64,000 bases of DNA from Bacillus solimangrovi. GTDB lineage: Bacteria; Bacillota; Bacilli; Bacillales; Bacillaceae_N. Location: assembly GCF_001742425.1 (NCBI RefSeq), contig NZ_MJEH01000044.1, positions 1-64,000 of the forward strand, written 5' to 3'. Positions 27,644 through 37,213 of this stretch are shown one piece after another; the stretch's first letter is position 1; each line of letters begins with the position of its first letter. Below the pieces are notes generated by a model that saw only the letters and a program-made list of their open reading frames with translations, was not told where the DNA came from and made no database searches. The position numbers and the translations under genes are program-made.

Positions 27644-28744
27644 ATGATGAAAGAAATTAATTTGAAACTACAAGGTAAAATAAAACGTTTAACGAATCGG
27701 ACATTTAAGTTTGATGAACGTGTAGGTGAAGGTTGGTTTTCTGCTGTATACTTTTTGAAAAGTAAAGAGATTGTAAAAAAATATAAACCAAATAACATTG
27801 TTACGATGCAATTTTTCCAAAAAGATAATGCTGTTTTATGTGGAACAGATGAAGTTATTGCATTGCTAAAAACGTTCGCTGATAACCCAAATGAACTTGA
27901 AATATTTTCATTAAAGGATGGAGATAAGATTCGTCCATATGAAACTGTGTTAACAATCACAGGTCCTTATCAAAATTTCGGTTATTTGGAAGGAATCATT
28001 GATGGTATCTTAGGGAGAAGGACATCAGTAGCAACGAATGTGTATAATGTCGTTAAAGCAGCCCGTCAGTCTGGTACTCAAAAACCAATTATTTTTATGG
28101 GTGATCGCGATGATCATTTCACACAACAATCAGGAGATGGATATGCAGCTTACATAGGTGGCTCAACTGCTCAAGCAACACATGCAATGAATGAGTGGTG
28201 GGGGAAGAAAGGCATGGGTACGATGCCGCATGCTTTAATTCAATTGTTTGAAGGCGACACGGTGGCTGCTACAAAAGCTTATCATGACCAATTTCCAGAA
28301 GATGCATTAGTAGCATTAGTTGATTATAATAATGATGTAATTGAAGATGCTTTAAAGGTTGCGAGAGAATTTGGTAATAAGCTAGAGGCAGTACGTGTTG
28401 ATACTTCACGTACATTAATTGACAAATATTTTACGCGAAATCCTGAACTACTAGGGACGTTTGATCCTCGTGGTGTTAATCCACAGCTTATTTTTGCATT
28501 AAGAAATGCATTAGATGCAGAAGAATTTCATCATGTGAAAATCGTCGTTTCAGGTGGATTTAATGAAGCTCGCATTAAGGAATTTGAACAACAAGGTGTT
28601 CCTGTAGACATGTATGGAGTAGGAAGCAGCTTATTAAAAATTAATATTGGTTTTACAGGAGATAATGTAACTTTAAATGGTAAAGAACAAGCAAAAACAG
28701 GTAGACGTTTGCGTTCTAATCCTCGCCTTGAAAAAGTAGACTGA
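27644..28744 (+). CDS. Nicotinate phosphoribosyltransferase (short form)
   Basis: Converts nicotinate plus PRPP to nicotinate mononucleotide in the Preiss-Handler NAD salvage route. 366 residues, clearly shorter than the about 490-residue PncB of B. subtilis but like the compact forms of other Firmicutes and archaea. Motifs seen: GDRDDHFTQQSGDGYAAYIG, GTMPHALIQLFEGDTVAA (family signature), VRVDTSRTLIDKY and VVSGGFNEARIKEFE (PRPP/phosphate loop). Two adjacent ATGs at 27644 and 27647 are both possible after AAGGAG. Single gene. Confidence 0.88.
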   Translation: MMKEINLKLQGKIKRLTNRTFKFDERVGEGWFSAVYFLKSKEIVKKYKPNNIVTMQFFQKDNAVLCGTDEVIALLKTFADNPNELEIFSLKDGDKIRPYETVLTITGPYQNFGYLEGIIDGILGRRTSVATNVYNVVKAARQSGTQKPIIFMGDRDDHFTQQSGDGYAAYIGGSTAQATHAMNEWWGKKGMGTMPHALIQLFEGDTVAATKAYHDQFPEDALVALVDYNNDVIEDALKVAREFGNKLEAVRVDTSRTLIDKYFTRNPELLGTFDPRGVNPQLIFALRNALDAEEFHHVKIVVSGGFNEARIKEFEQQGVPVDMYGVGSSLLKINIGFTGDNVTLNGKEQAKTGRRLRSNPRLEKVD

Positions 28745-28751
28745 TTCGTAT

Positions 28752-28784
28752 AGAAGCTGATAGAAAAGTCTGTCAGCTTCTTTT
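28752..28784 (+). terminator. Intrinsic terminator after the NAPRTase gene
   Basis: AGAAGCTGATAG pairs with CTGTCAGCTTCT (one G-U), then TTTT. Confidence 0.88.
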
Positions 28785-29085
28785 ATGTTTGAAAAAATGA
28801 TTGCACTTGAATTCAGATAGAAGAGGTACCTCAATTTTGTTATAATATAATGCAGGGTTTATTAAATTTTCGTCGTAAAGACACAATATAATAGTATTAG
28901 TAATCATACTTGTTTTAATAATAATGTGTTTTTGTACTGTTTATTTTAAAATCATACATAATGTTTTATTATGCAACAGTGTAATTACTAGATGGCAGAA
29001 GATAAAAATAACATCTTAGTCATTTTCCTCATATAATACAGAAATTAGCGTTAAGAAGTGATGAGAAGAATTTGGAGGTTCAAAT
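28785..29085 (+). other. Intergenic region before murC
   Basis: About 300 AT-rich bases. The only start codons have no ribosome site. It ends in TTTGGAGG, the murC ribosome site. No riboswitch or operator recognised. Confidence 0.45.
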
Positions 29086-30381
29086 ATGACAGTTTATCAT
29101 TTTGTCGGAATTAAAGGAACCGGAATGAGCGCCTTGGCACAAATTTTACAAGACATGAACGAATCTGTTCAAGGATCAGATTATGAAAAAGTTTTTTTTA
29201 CACAAAAAGCTTTAGAACTAAAAAACATTCCGATATACCCTTTTAGTGCCGAGAACATAAAGGAAGGTCAAGTGGTCATAGCTGGGAATGCATTTCCTGA
29301 TGACCATGTGGAGTTAGAACGTGCTAGAGAGTTAGGTGTACCGATATACCGATACCATAATTTTTTAGGGGAATTAGCGAATAAATTTACAAGTGTTGCA
29401 GTAACGGGTGCACACGGTAAAACGTCTACTACCGGTTTGCTTTCTCACGTTTTACAAGGAGCTTATTCGACTTCTTTCTTAATCGGGGATGGGACAGGTA
29501 AAGGTAATGAAGATAGTCGCTATTTTGTATTCGAAGCATGTGAATATCGTCGTCATTTTCTATCTTATTTTCCAGATTACGCAATAATGTTGAATGTTGA
29601 TTTTGATCATCCTGATTATTTTCAGAGTATTGATGATGTGACTGAAGCCTTTCAACAAATGGCCCTTCAAGTTGAAAAAGGGATTATTGCATGTGGTGAC
29701 GATGAGAAATTGCAGCAAATTCATGCTAATGTACCTGTTATGTTCTATGGTTTTTCCGATCACAATGACTTTCAAGCACAAAATATTCGCAAAGATACAG
29801 AGGGGACAACATTTGATGTCTTTGTACGTGATAGTTTTTTTGATACATTTCATATCCCTGCATACGGAGATCATAACGTTCTTAACGCATTAGCGGTTAT
29901 AGCTTTGTGCCATTATGAAAATGTTCCAACAGAGGTTATTCAAACTCAATTAGAGACATTTGCTGGTGTTAAACGTCGCTTTAATCATAAAACATTCGGT
30001 AAGCAAATTATTATTGATGATTATGCACATCATCCAGTCGAGATTAAAGTCACAATTGAAGCTGCTAGACAAAAATATCCAGACAAAGAGCTTGTCGCTA
30101 TTTTTCAACCACATACTTTTACAAGAACACAAAAATTCTTAGATGATTTCGCTAGTGCATTGTCTAATGCAGATACAGTTTATTTATGTGATATTTTTGG
30201 GTCAGCTCGTGAAAATATAGGTAACCTTTCGATTGAGGATTTACAAAGTAAAATAGATGATTCACATTTGTTAAATGAGGAGAACATATCAGTATTACAA
30301 GAGCATACAGACAGTGTTTTGATCTTTATGGGGGCTGGGGACATTCAGAAGTATCAACAAAAATATGAACAAACTTGTTGA
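29086..30381 (+). CDS. murC: UDP-N-acetylmuramate-L-alanine ligase
   Basis: Cytosolic ATP-dependent ligase that adds L-Ala to UDP-MurNAc, the first amino acid of the peptidoglycan stem. 431 residues, standard for Bacillus. Rossmann-like N terminus [18 protein letters not shown] loop [12 protein letters not shown] (about 104-115), and the Mur-ligase C-terminal motif [12 protein letters not shown] (about 307). Monocistronic, with a terminator behind it; in Bacillus it also sits apart from the main mur cluster, near sftA. Confidence 0.97.
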   Translation: MTVYHFVGIKGTGMSALAQILQDMNESVQGSDYEKVFFTQKALELKNIPIYPFSAENIKEGQVVIAGNAFPDDHVELERARELGVPIYRYHNFLGELANKFTSVAVTGAHGKTSTTGLLSHVLQGAYSTSFLIGDGTGKGNEDSRYFVFEACEYRRHFLSYFPDYAIMLNVDFDHPDYFQSIDDVTEAFQQMALQVEKGIIACGDDEKLQQIHANVPVMFYGFSDHNDFQAQNIRKDTEGTTFDVFVRDSFFDTFHIPAYGDHNVLNALAVIALCHYENVPTEVIQTQLETFAGVKRRFNHKTFGKQIIIDDYAHHPVEIKVTIEAARQKYPDKELVAIFQPHTFTRTQKFLDDFASALSNADTVYLCDIFGSARENIGNLSIEDLQSKIDDSHLLNEENISVLQEHTDSVLIFMGAGDIQKYQQKYEQTC

Positions 30382-30396
30382 TGCGTACTAAAGTAT

Positions 30397-30430
30397 AAAA
30401 AAGTCTGGTATGATACCAGACTTTTTTATT
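30397..30430. terminator. Bidirectional terminator between murC and ampS
   Basis: AAAAAAGTCTGGTAT/ATACCAGACTTTTTT: an almost perfect palindrome with T runs on both strands, serving the two convergent genes. Confidence 0.93.
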
Positions 30431-30469
30431 TTAAAAAATTAAATTTTATAATGGATTACTTTTGATAAA

Positions 30470-31588
30470 CTAGTCCATTAAGTTTTCAGGATTTAGTACT
30501 TGAAGCTCAAGTAAGATGAATCGACCATCTTTTCGAATAAGTACATCATCGAAATAGATCTCACCACCGCCGTATTCCGGACGTTGTATGTTAACCATAT
30601 CCCAATGAATAGCTGATTTATTTCCATTTGATGCTTCATCATAACATTGACCTGGTGTGAAATGGAAACTACCATCTATCTTTTCATCAAATAAAATGTC
30701 TTTCATCGGTTCTTTAATATAAGGGTTGATTCCAATTGCAAATTCACCAATATATCGAGCACCTTCATCTGTATCAAATATTTTATTAATACGTTCTGTA
30801 TCATTAGCTTGAGCGTCAATAATTTTTCCATCTTTAAAAGTTAATTTTACATTTTCAAATGTAAAACTATTATATGGTGATGGCGTATTATATGTAATTG
30901 TTCCATTAACTGAATTTTTTACTGGCGCAGTAAATACTTCTCCATCAGGAATATTGAAATCACCTGCACATTTAATAGCAGGAATATCTTTAATTGAAAA
31001 GTGTAAATCAGTTCCTGGTCCAGTAATGTGTACACGATCCGTTTTGTTCATTAATTCTATAAGTGGGTCCATCGCTTTATTCATCTTTCCGTAGTCTAAC
31101 GTACACACATCGAAATAAAAATCTTCAAACGCTTCAGTGCTCATATTAGCAAGTTGGGCCATTGAATGACTAGGATAGCGCAGAACACACCATTTTGTTT
31201 TAGGGACGCGAATATCGCTGTGAACTTTTTTTCCTACAGTTTTGCTGTAAAGCTCAAGTTGGTCACTAGGTACATCCGATAGTTCAGCAATGTTATCACC
31301 TGAACGAAGGCCGATGTATGCGTCCATTTCATTCATCATGTTTGCTTCCATAGTTGCTTGAAGTTCAAATTGTTCTTTTGAAGCCTTTTTCATTAATGCT
31401 CGATTTACTTGAGGGTCTTTGATTAATACAAATGGTTGCCCACCAGCTTCATATGCGGCTTCAACTATCTCATTGACTAATTCTTTTTGTAGGCCAGTAT
31501 TTTCAATTAATACCCTTTCGCCTTCTTTGAGTCGTACAGAATATTGGATAAGGTTTTTACCCAGCTTTTTCATACGTGGATCCTTCAT
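30470..31588 (-). CDS. ampS: M29-family aminopeptidase
   Basis: Cytosolic metallo-aminopeptidase of the thermophilic M29 (AmpS/PepS) family, 372 residues, slightly shorter than the usual about 410. Features seen: N-terminal KNLIQYSVRLKEGERVLIE, GPGTDLHFSI (about residue 190), the metal-binding Glu in GDFNIPDGEVFTAPV (about residue 213), EFAIGINPYIK (Glu) and the C-terminal SAIHWDMVNIQRPEYGGGEI (His, Asp). The start has GGAGG ten bases upstream on the reverse strand. Single gene. Confidence 0.92.
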   Translation of the reverse strand: MKDPRMKKLGKNLIQYSVRLKEGERVLIENTGLQKELVNEIVEAAYEAGGQPFVLIKDPQVNRALMKKASKEQFELQATMEANMMNEMDAYIGLRSGDNIAELSDVPSDQLELYSKTVGKKVHSDIRVPKTKWCVLRYPSHSMAQLANMSTEAFEDFYFDVCTLDYGKMNKAMDPLIELMNKTDRVHITGPGTDLHFSIKDIPAIKCAGDFNIPDGEVFTAPVKNSVNGTITYNTPSPYNSFTFENVKLTFKDGKIIDAQANDTERINKIFDTDEGARYIGEFAIGINPYIKEPMKDILFDEKIDGSFHFTPGQCYDEASNGNKSAIHWDMVNIQRPEYGGGEIYFDDVLIRKDGRFILLELQVLNPENLMD

Positions 31589-31642
31589 TTACTATAACCT
31601 CCAGTATTGTTAAATGTTCTACCGTTATTTTAACCGAAAAAG

Positions 31643-31672
31643 GCAGGAAAGTAGAGATGAAATGAAGAATAT
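31643..31672 (+). promoter_or_regulatory. Sigma-H-type promoter of ytxGHJ
   Basis: GCAGGAAAG (31643-31651), 12-base spacer, GAAGAATAT (31664-31672). This fits RnAGGAWWW-N11/12-RnnGAATWW with one mismatch. The orthologous B. subtilis operon (csb40) is known to have sigma-H and sigma-B promoters. Confidence 0.6.
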
Positions 31673-31698
31673 GTTTGCTAAGTAGTAATAGTGGGTGA
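31673..31698 (+). promoter_or_regulatory. Sigma-B-like promoter of ytxGHJ
   Basis: GTTTGC (31673-31678), 14-base spacer, GGGTGA (31693-31698). The GTTT and GGGT cores of the general-stress consensus are kept. It abuts the sigma-H site. Confidence 0.5.
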
Positions 31699-31769
31699 AA
31701 ATTGTAGTAGAATTTAATCAAAAAAGAATTTGAAAATGATATTAATTATACAGAGGAGTGAATACAGAA

Positions 31770-32183
31770 ATGATTCTAATAGTGTATTTAAGTGTAGCCC
31801 TTATTGCTATAGCTTTTACAGGCCTTGTCGTTTATTTAGCAAAGACACTTCGTTCAGTCCAACACACACTTGATAGTGTCGCAAAAACATTAGATGGGTT
31901 AGAAGGTCAAATGAAAGGTATCACAACAGAGACAACAGAATTACTTCATAGAACAAACCGACTTGCAGAGGATATTCAAACTAAGTCGAATTCATTGAAT
32001 TCAGTAGTAGAGTCAGTGAAAGGAGTAGGTGATACTGTACAAGATTTAAATCATTCGCTTCGAAATGTTAGTAATAAGATCTCTAGTCAAGCTGAGCAAC
32101 ATAGTGAACAGGTGTCTCAGTTCGTCAAATTTGGTAATGCCGCAATTGATGTGTACCATAAGTGGAAAGAAAAAAAGAGATAG
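31770..32183 (+). CDS. ytxG: YtxG, DUF948 membrane-anchored general stress protein
   Basis: A 137-residue protein with one N-terminal transmembrane helix (ILIVYLSVALIAIAFTGLVV) and a helical, methyl-accepting-like tail of heptad character (DUF948). In B. subtilis it is part of the general stress operon ytxGHJ. The ATG at 31770 lies 11 bases from GAGGAG; the GTG at 31758 overlaps the ribosome site. ytxH starts 41 bases after its stop. Confidence 0.85.
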   Translation: MILIVYLSVALIAIAFTGLVVYLAKTLRSVQHTLDSVAKTLDGLEGQMKGITTETTELLHRTNRLAEDIQTKSNSLNSVVESVKGVGDTVQDLNHSLRNVSNKISSQAEQHSEQVSQFVKFGNAAIDVYHKWKEKKR

Positions 32184-32223
32184 TCGTATTCAAAAATTTT
32201 ATAAAGGTGAGGAGTGTAGAACA

Positions 32224-32694
32224 ATGAGCAATGAAAATAATAATAATAATATTAATAGTAAAGATTTTTTAATAGGTACATTTATCGGAGGTTTTCTTGG
32301 TGCAGCAGCTGCACTTTTATTTGCCCCTAAATCTGGGAAAGAGTTACGCCAAGATTTAAATCATCAGGCTGATAATGTTCGTACCAAAACAGGAGAGCTT
32401 CGTGATACGGCTGTTGAAAAAGGGACTGTGATAGCTGGTGTAGCTAAAGAGCGAACAGAACAAATTAAAAAAGTAGTGTCTGAACAGTCTGTTGGTCTAA
32501 AAGAGAAGGCAAAGTCATGGAAAGAATACAAGAAATCTTGTGACGAAGCAGTGGCGATTGAAGATGAAGAATTAACAGATACTATCGTAGAAATTGATCA
32601 AGAAGAATCAACAGCACCAGTTTCTCAATTGGAGGATGAAGTGATTGAAATAGAAAACATTGAAGAAAAAGAAATTCAACCAACAAACGTGTAG
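32224..32694 (+). CDS. ytxH: YtxH general stress protein
   Basis: A 156-residue YtxH-domain protein. The hallmark is a Gly/Ala-rich membrane-associated segment ending in a basic patch: GTFIGGFLGAAAALLFAPKS followed by GKELRQDL (about residues 17-45). The C-terminal third is very acidic (EEDEL-type runs). Role unknown beyond stress induction. Start at 32224 with GAGGAG upstream. A terminator-like hairpin separates it from ytxJ. Confidence 0.87.
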   Translation: MSNENNNNNINSKDFLIGTFIGGFLGAAAALLFAPKSGKELRQDLNHQADNVRTKTGELRDTAVEKGTVIAGVAKERTEQIKKVVSEQSVGLKEKAKSWKEYKKSCDEAVAIEDEELTDTIVEIDQEESTAPVSQLEDEVIEIENIEEKEIQPTNV

Positions 32695-32736
32695 AATTTT
32701 CTCTCCAATGTTTGCATTAAGTATATAAAAGATAAG

Positions 32737-32766
32737 AAGGGTGTGGCAGATGCTGCACCCTTTTTA
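32737..32766 (+). terminator. Terminator-like hairpin between ytxH and ytxJ
   Basis: AAGGGTG plus GCAG pairs with CTGC plus CACCCTT (two-base bulge), followed by TTTTTA. ytxJ may therefore be partly uncoupled from ytxGH. Confidence 0.8.
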
Positions 32767-32882
32767 TCTGTGCTTTAAATAAACCTTTTATAAAAAGGTT
32801 GTATAAGACAAAAAAATTTTGCTTAATTAATTTGAATGATACAATACTAAAAGAAAGAATTAGTATAAAGGAGTGTAAACGA

Positions 32883-33212
32883 ATGGGCATGAAACAAGTA
32901 CAAACAATTGAAGAATTTGAGGTAATTGAAAGAGAAAATAGACGTTTTATATTTTTAAAAAACAGTTTAACTTGTCCAATAAGCCATCAAGCATATGATG
33001 AGTATCAAAAATATGTCGCAGAATACGATGAAAGTCCAACTTTTTACTTACATGTTCAAGAAGCTCGCCCGCTCTCCAATCATATTGAGGAAAAGTTTGC
33101 AATCCGTCATCAATCTCCACAAGCACTATTAATTGAGGATGGAAAAGTGATTTGGGAAGCTTCCCATTGGCATATTACTAAAAAATCGTTAACAGAAGCA
33201 TTTAATAAATAA
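32883..33212 (+). CDS. ytxJ: Bacilliredoxin-like protein YtxJ (BrxC)
   Basis: A 109-residue thioredoxin-fold protein with the monothiol motif TCPIS (about residues 31-35), as in YtxJ/BrxC, which removes bacillithiol from S-bacillithiolated proteins. Start at 32883 after AAGGAG. Orthologue of the third gene of the B. subtilis stress operon. It follows the hairpin at 32737-32766 by about 115 bases and may have its own start site as well. Confidence 0.88.
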   Translation: MGMKQVQTIEEFEVIERENRRFIFLKNSLTCPISHQAYDEYQKYVAEYDESPTFYLHVQEARPLSNHIEEKFAIRHQSPQALLIEDGKVIWEASHWHITKKSLTEAFNK

Positions 33213-33221
33213 TGATGAGAA

Positions 33222-33262
33222 GAGGACTTTTCTATATGTAGAAAAGTCCTCAGTTGACTTAT
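33222..33262. terminator. Hairpin after ytxJ
   Basis: Perfect 13-bp stem GAGGACTTTTCTA/TAGAAAAGTCCTC with a four-base loop. The forward tail is AT-rich but weak. It also lies downstream of the convergent FtsA-like gene. Confidence 0.7.
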
Positions 33263-33338
33263 TATATTTTATCAACACGTTCAATATTGACGACATATAA
33301 TTAACCATAACAAATAAGGAGATTTAATTTCGTAAGTG

Positions 33339-35501
33339 TTAAGGCTGTGAAATCTCTCTATCAGGCCATGTTATTTGTAATTTGTCACCAGCTACGATTT
33401 CTGAATCAAATCCTGTCTCTTTTCCATTTTTAAGAATTGTAAATCTTCCAGATTGTATATTAGGTAGTTCAATTTGAACGTAGCGGAAAATATCTTGGAA
33501 AATAAACTTCTCAATCTCTCTTTTTATAATGTGTAATTGATCGCCATCTGAAATTTGGATATGTTCATCAACGATCTTTCCATTTAGTTCAACAGCTGCT
33601 GCTTCTTTAGTTAATGTAAGAGGTTCGTTATTAAACATTATCGTGATACTGTATGTAGTCTGTTGGTTTTGTTCATTAAGAATGTCTTTAATAGTAGGCT
33701 TTGCACGTGAACCTATAAGCAGTTGGTCTCCATCATTAATTGGTTGGCTTAGTCGTGTAACAAGTCCATTCTTTTTTACATCTATTTCTTTTCCTTTAAC
33801 TGTCATCATTGAACCATTATATGTTACTCGTAAAGGTTTCAATGAAGCGATCAAGTCTTGATCGTCAATTCTATTTAATAGGTCGCGAATTGTAATAGGA
33901 TAGCGTGTTTCAATTTTATCATGATCTTTAAGAATTGTATCTGGACTAATTTCTTGGTCACCTTTATAAAAAGTTATTCCTATTTCATATGCTTGTCCAT
34001 TTACCCACACCGTTTTGTCTTCTGTTTCTTGAAATAATTCTTTTACTGATATTTTAGGAGTATCTCCGTTCTTCCCTCTTTTTACAGTCAGTTTATCTCC
34101 GTGTTCTATCGTATCATTTAAGGAGCATACGTCATCATTTTTATATAAGCAAGGTGCTTCTCCGTGTAAGCCTGGTAATGTTAATTCTCTGCCATCAATA
34201 TTGACGATGATCGCCATACCGGGTTTACCATATAGTTTGTTCATTTCAATACCAGCTGAAAGTAAGCAATCTCCAACGGTTAATTGTTTCATATCAAATA
34301 AGCGGATACTCACATCATTAACAGTTACATTAATATAAGAAATAGGTTTTTGCTTTGCTGCAATAGCAATTCCAATTGGTGTAACTAATTCTGGTCCTTG
34401 TTGAATATGTTCTGAAATCTTTAATTTTTGGATAGCATCGATACCCCTAATGGCAACACGATTATCTGGTAATTGAAGCTTTTTAGCTATTCGCTCAGGT
34501 AATTGAGGTGTCAAGCTACCTCCACCTACGAGCATAACTGCTTTCGGTGATTTTTTATTCAAAGTAAGTATTTCTTCACTAATTTCTGAAGCAAGCTTGT
34601 CCAATGCAGGTTCGATTTGCATCAATACATCATTACGAGAAATTTCTTGTTCAAAACCAAGAATATCATGAATGGTAATAGCATTGTTAAAGTGTAAGTC
34701 TCTCTTTGACTTCTCTGCTACATGGAAATCAAGTAAATATTGATCACTTATTGCCTCGGTAATTTCATCACCCGCAACAGGGACCATACCATATGCAACA
34801 ACCGTTCCGATGTCTGTAATGGCAATATCAGATGTCCCAGCACCAATATCTACTAATGCCACGTTTAATCGTCTCATAGATGGAGGGATTAATACGTTCA
34901 TAGCTGCGATGGGCTCTAGTGTGAGGGCTTCCATTTCAAGGTTTGCTCGGTTTAAGGCAGCAATTAATGATTCAACGACTACTTTAGGTAAGAAAGTAGC
35001 GATAATTTCAACGGATACTTCATCACCCTTTTGATCAATTAAACTACCAATCTCTTGATCGTCTAAGCCATAATGAATTACCGAGTAACCAACACAGTAA
35101 TAATTTGTACTATTTTCATAGTTATTTTCAGCAGCAAGCTCGAACTGTGCCTGTTGTACGGCACTAAGTTCCATGTGAACAATATCTTCATATGTCAATT
35201 CTGATTTTCCAGTAATTTTACTTGAAATTTTAGATCGTTTTGTTTTTAAAGCACGTCCAGCAGCAGCTACACAAACTTTAGTTAGTGTACCATGTTTTTG
35301 TTCAAGCTCTTCTTTTATTTCATTTATAATATTTGAAACAGCTAAAACATCATGAATTTGTCCATCTAACATAGCACGTTCTTCATGTTCTTTAGATACA
35401 ATATCTAATACTTCTAAGCTATCATTCTTCTCCTCCAAAATAATACCTACGACTGAGCGAGTTCCAATATCTAGAGCAAATGTGTAGGGGTGTTGAACCA
35501 C
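33339..35501 (-). CDS. FtsA/PilM-like actin-fold ATPase with repeated C-terminal modules
   Basis: A 720-residue soluble protein. Residues about 1-385 are an FtsA-type actin/Hsp70-fold ATPase: phosphate-1 FALDIGTRSVVGII (8-21), an SHS2-like insertion (EVSVEIIATFLPKVVVESLI, 161-180), phosphate-2 VALVDIGAGTSDIAI (214-228) and adenosine motif AVMLVGGGSL (321-330). The remaining 335 residues repeat a pattern ending in a GD-x-L type motif: GDKLTV (468), HDKIET (527), GDQLLI (591), GDQLHI (653) and GDKLQI (705), like serial small beta-rich modules. No FtsA membrane-targeting helix at the end. Relatives are labelled cell division protein FtsA in other Bacillus. The start is a GTG at 35501, six bases after GAAGGTG. 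Divergent from aroA. Confidence 0.8.
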   Translation of the reverse strand: MVQHPYTFALDIGTRSVVGIILEEKNDSLEVLDIVSKEHEERAMLDGQIHDVLAVSNIINEIKEELEQKHGTLTKVCVAAAGRALKTKRSKISSKITGKSELTYEDIVHMELSAVQQAQFELAAENNYENSTNYYCVGYSVIHYGLDDQEIGSLIDQKGDEVSVEIIATFLPKVVVESLIAALNRANLEMEALTLEPIAAMNVLIPPSMRRLNVALVDIGAGTSDIAITDIGTVVAYGMVPVAGDEITEAISDQYLLDFHVAEKSKRDLHFNNAITIHDILGFEQEISRNDVLMQIEPALDKLASEISEEILTLNKKSPKAVMLVGGGSLTPQLPERIAKKLQLPDNRVAIRGIDAIQKLKISEHIQQGPELVTPIGIAIAAKQKPISYINVTVNDVSIRLFDMKQLTVGDCLLSAGIEMNKLYGKPGMAIIVNIDGRELTLPGLHGEAPCLYKNDDVCSLNDTIEHGDKLTVKRGKNGDTPKISVKELFQETEDKTVWVNGQAYEIGITFYKGDQEISPDTILKDHDKIETRYPITIRDLLNRIDDQDLIASLKPLRVTYNGSMMTVKGKEIDVKKNGLVTRLSQPINDGDQLLIGSRAKPTIKDILNEQNQQTTYSITIMFNNEPLTLTKEAAAVELNGKIVDEHIQISDGDQLHIIKREIEKFIFQDIFRYVQIELPNIQSGRFTILKNGKETGFDSEIVAGDKLQITWPDREISQP

Positions 35502-35669
35502 ATAAATCACCTTCTTTATATTCTTTTTTACGTTAACGCTTAAAAGCGTCTTGTTGATAAAGAAATTTTTCGTGACATTCTGTTTTAATTCGTATATAAT
35601 AAATCCTAATCATTAAAAAATGTACCACACTTTTATTATCTTATAAACAAGTTAAGGAGGAAGTGCCTT

Positions 35670-36743
35670 ATGAGTAACGCAGAATTTGAAGCACTACGAG
35701 GGCAATTAGATGATATTAACTTAAAACTTTTAGATTTGATCAATGAACGAGGTAAGTTAGTTAAGGAAATCGGTAAAGTTAAAGAAAAACAAGGTGTTCA
35801 CCGATTTGATCCTGTTCGCGAGCGTTCAATGCTTGACTTAATCTTAGATAAAAATGAAGGTCCATTTGAAACTTCTACATTACAGCATCTCTTTAAAGAG
35901 ATCTTTAAAGCAGGTTTGGAACTTCAAGAAGATGATAATCGCAAAGCACTACTTGTATCTCGTAAGAAGAAGCCAGAAGATACAATTGTAGATATAAAGG
36001 GTGAAAAGATCGGAGATGGTCACACACACTTCGTTGTAGGACCATGTGCGGTTGAATCATATGAGCAAGTATCACAGGTAGCTGAAGCAATTAAAAATAA
36101 AGGTCTTAAACTAATGCGTGGAGGAGCATTTAAGCCGAGGTCTTCACCATATGATTTCCAAGGTTTAGGGCTTGAAGGGCTTAAAATCTTAAAACGAGTA
36201 GCAGACGAGCATGATCTTGCGGTAATTAGTGAAATTGTAACTCCTTCTGATCTTGAGCAAGCTGTTGAATACCTCGATGTTATTCAGATTGGCGCGCGTA
36301 ATATGCAAAACTTCGAGCTATTAAAGGCTGCGGGGTCAATTGACAAACCAATATTATTGAAACGTGGTTTATCAGCAACAATTTCTGAATTTATTAATGC
36401 TGCTGAGTATATTATGTCTCGTGGTAATGGCAATATCATTTTGTGTGAGCGAGGCATTCGTACGTATGAAACGGCAACTCGTAATACTCTTGATATTTCT
36501 GCTGTACCAATCTTGAAGCAAGAGACTCATTTACCAGTTATGGTTGATGTAACTCATTCAACAGGTCGTCGTGATTTATTACTTCCAACTGCAAAAGCAG
36601 GGATTGCAATTGGTGCAGACGGTATCATGGCCGAAGTACATCCTGATCCAGCTGTTGCTCTTTCTGATTCAGCTCAACAAATGGATATTCCAACATTTAA
36701 CGATTTTATTGATCAACTTAGATCATCAATGGTTAAAGCATAA
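35670..36743 (+). CDS. aroA: Bifunctional chorismate mutase / DAHP synthase
   Basis: First step of the shikimate pathway fused to its feedback domain. Residues about 1-90 are an AroQ-type chorismate mutase ([32 protein letters not shown]); residues about 100-357 are a type I-beta 3-deoxy-D-arabino-heptulosonate 7-phosphate synthase ([54 protein letters not shown]). 357 residues versus 358 in B. subtilis, where the gene is called aroA. AAGGAGG ribosome site. In B. subtilis ccpA follows as here. Terminator behind it. Confidence 0.97.
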   Translation: MSNAEFEALRGQLDDINLKLLDLINERGKLVKEIGKVKEKQGVHRFDPVRERSMLDLILDKNEGPFETSTLQHLFKEIFKAGLELQEDDNRKALLVSRKKKPEDTIVDIKGEKIGDGHTHFVVGPCAVESYEQVSQVAEAIKNKGLKLMRGGAFKPRSSPYDFQGLGLEGLKILKRVADEHDLAVISEIVTPSDLEQAVEYLDVIQIGARNMQNFELLKAAGSIDKPILLKRGLSATISEFINAAEYIMSRGNGNIILCERGIRTYETATRNTLDISAVPILKQETHLPVMVDVTHSTGRRDLLLPTAKAGIAIGADGIMAEVHPDPAVALSDSAQQMDIPTFNDFIDQLRSSMVKA

Positions 36744-36746
36744 ATA

Positions 36747-36784
36747 GAAAAGACCTTCTGTGAAAACAGGAGGTCTTTTCTTTA
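36747..36784 (+). terminator. Intrinsic terminator after aroA
   Basis: GAAAAGACCTTCTG/CAGGAGGTCTTTTC (one G-U), six-base loop, then TTT. Confidence 0.88.
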
Positions 36785-37213
36785 GGTTAGGAAGAAAAAC
36801 ATTCAAAGTATGGTTAGATAATTTAATGTTATAAGGATATTGTAGTGATTATGATAAAAATTCGTTGTAATGTTAAAAATAGATGAGAATGGGTTCCCAT
36901 TTGCATCACGTATTGTTATTAATTACATGCGATTTTCAAAATTTGAAAAGGTTATTAATTTGTTCTTGAATTAATTGCGACCAATAAAAATGTGTCGTAT
37001 CATAACAGTACATAAGCTTAGTTAAATTAAGATTGTTTTCTAAAAGTTAGTATAATCAAACATTTAGAAGTGTCTAGTTTAAAGTACGATTAACTCGAGG
37101 TTATTGACTAGAGTTGTTAACAAAACTATGTCGTCTTATGCTTATTTAGAGGTAAGAGGATACATTTCTTAAATAGAAGAAGAGTATTCATAAATTTTAT
37201 GGAGGAAACTAAA
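36785..37213 (+). other. Long ccpA upstream region
   Basis: About 430 AT-rich bases without a gene. It holds a small inverted repeat AATGGG-TT-CCCATT (36888-36901), a palindromic TGTTAACA near 37117, and several TATAAT-like strings, the clearest about 37050. No cre site is visible. I cannot fix the ccpA promoter. Confidence 0.4.

Noticed and set aside
35531-35544. cre-like sequence and small ACGCTT/AAGCGT repeat between the FtsA-like gene and aroA
   Set aside because: Two mismatches at fixed positions, and no known CcpA link for these genes; kept only as a note.
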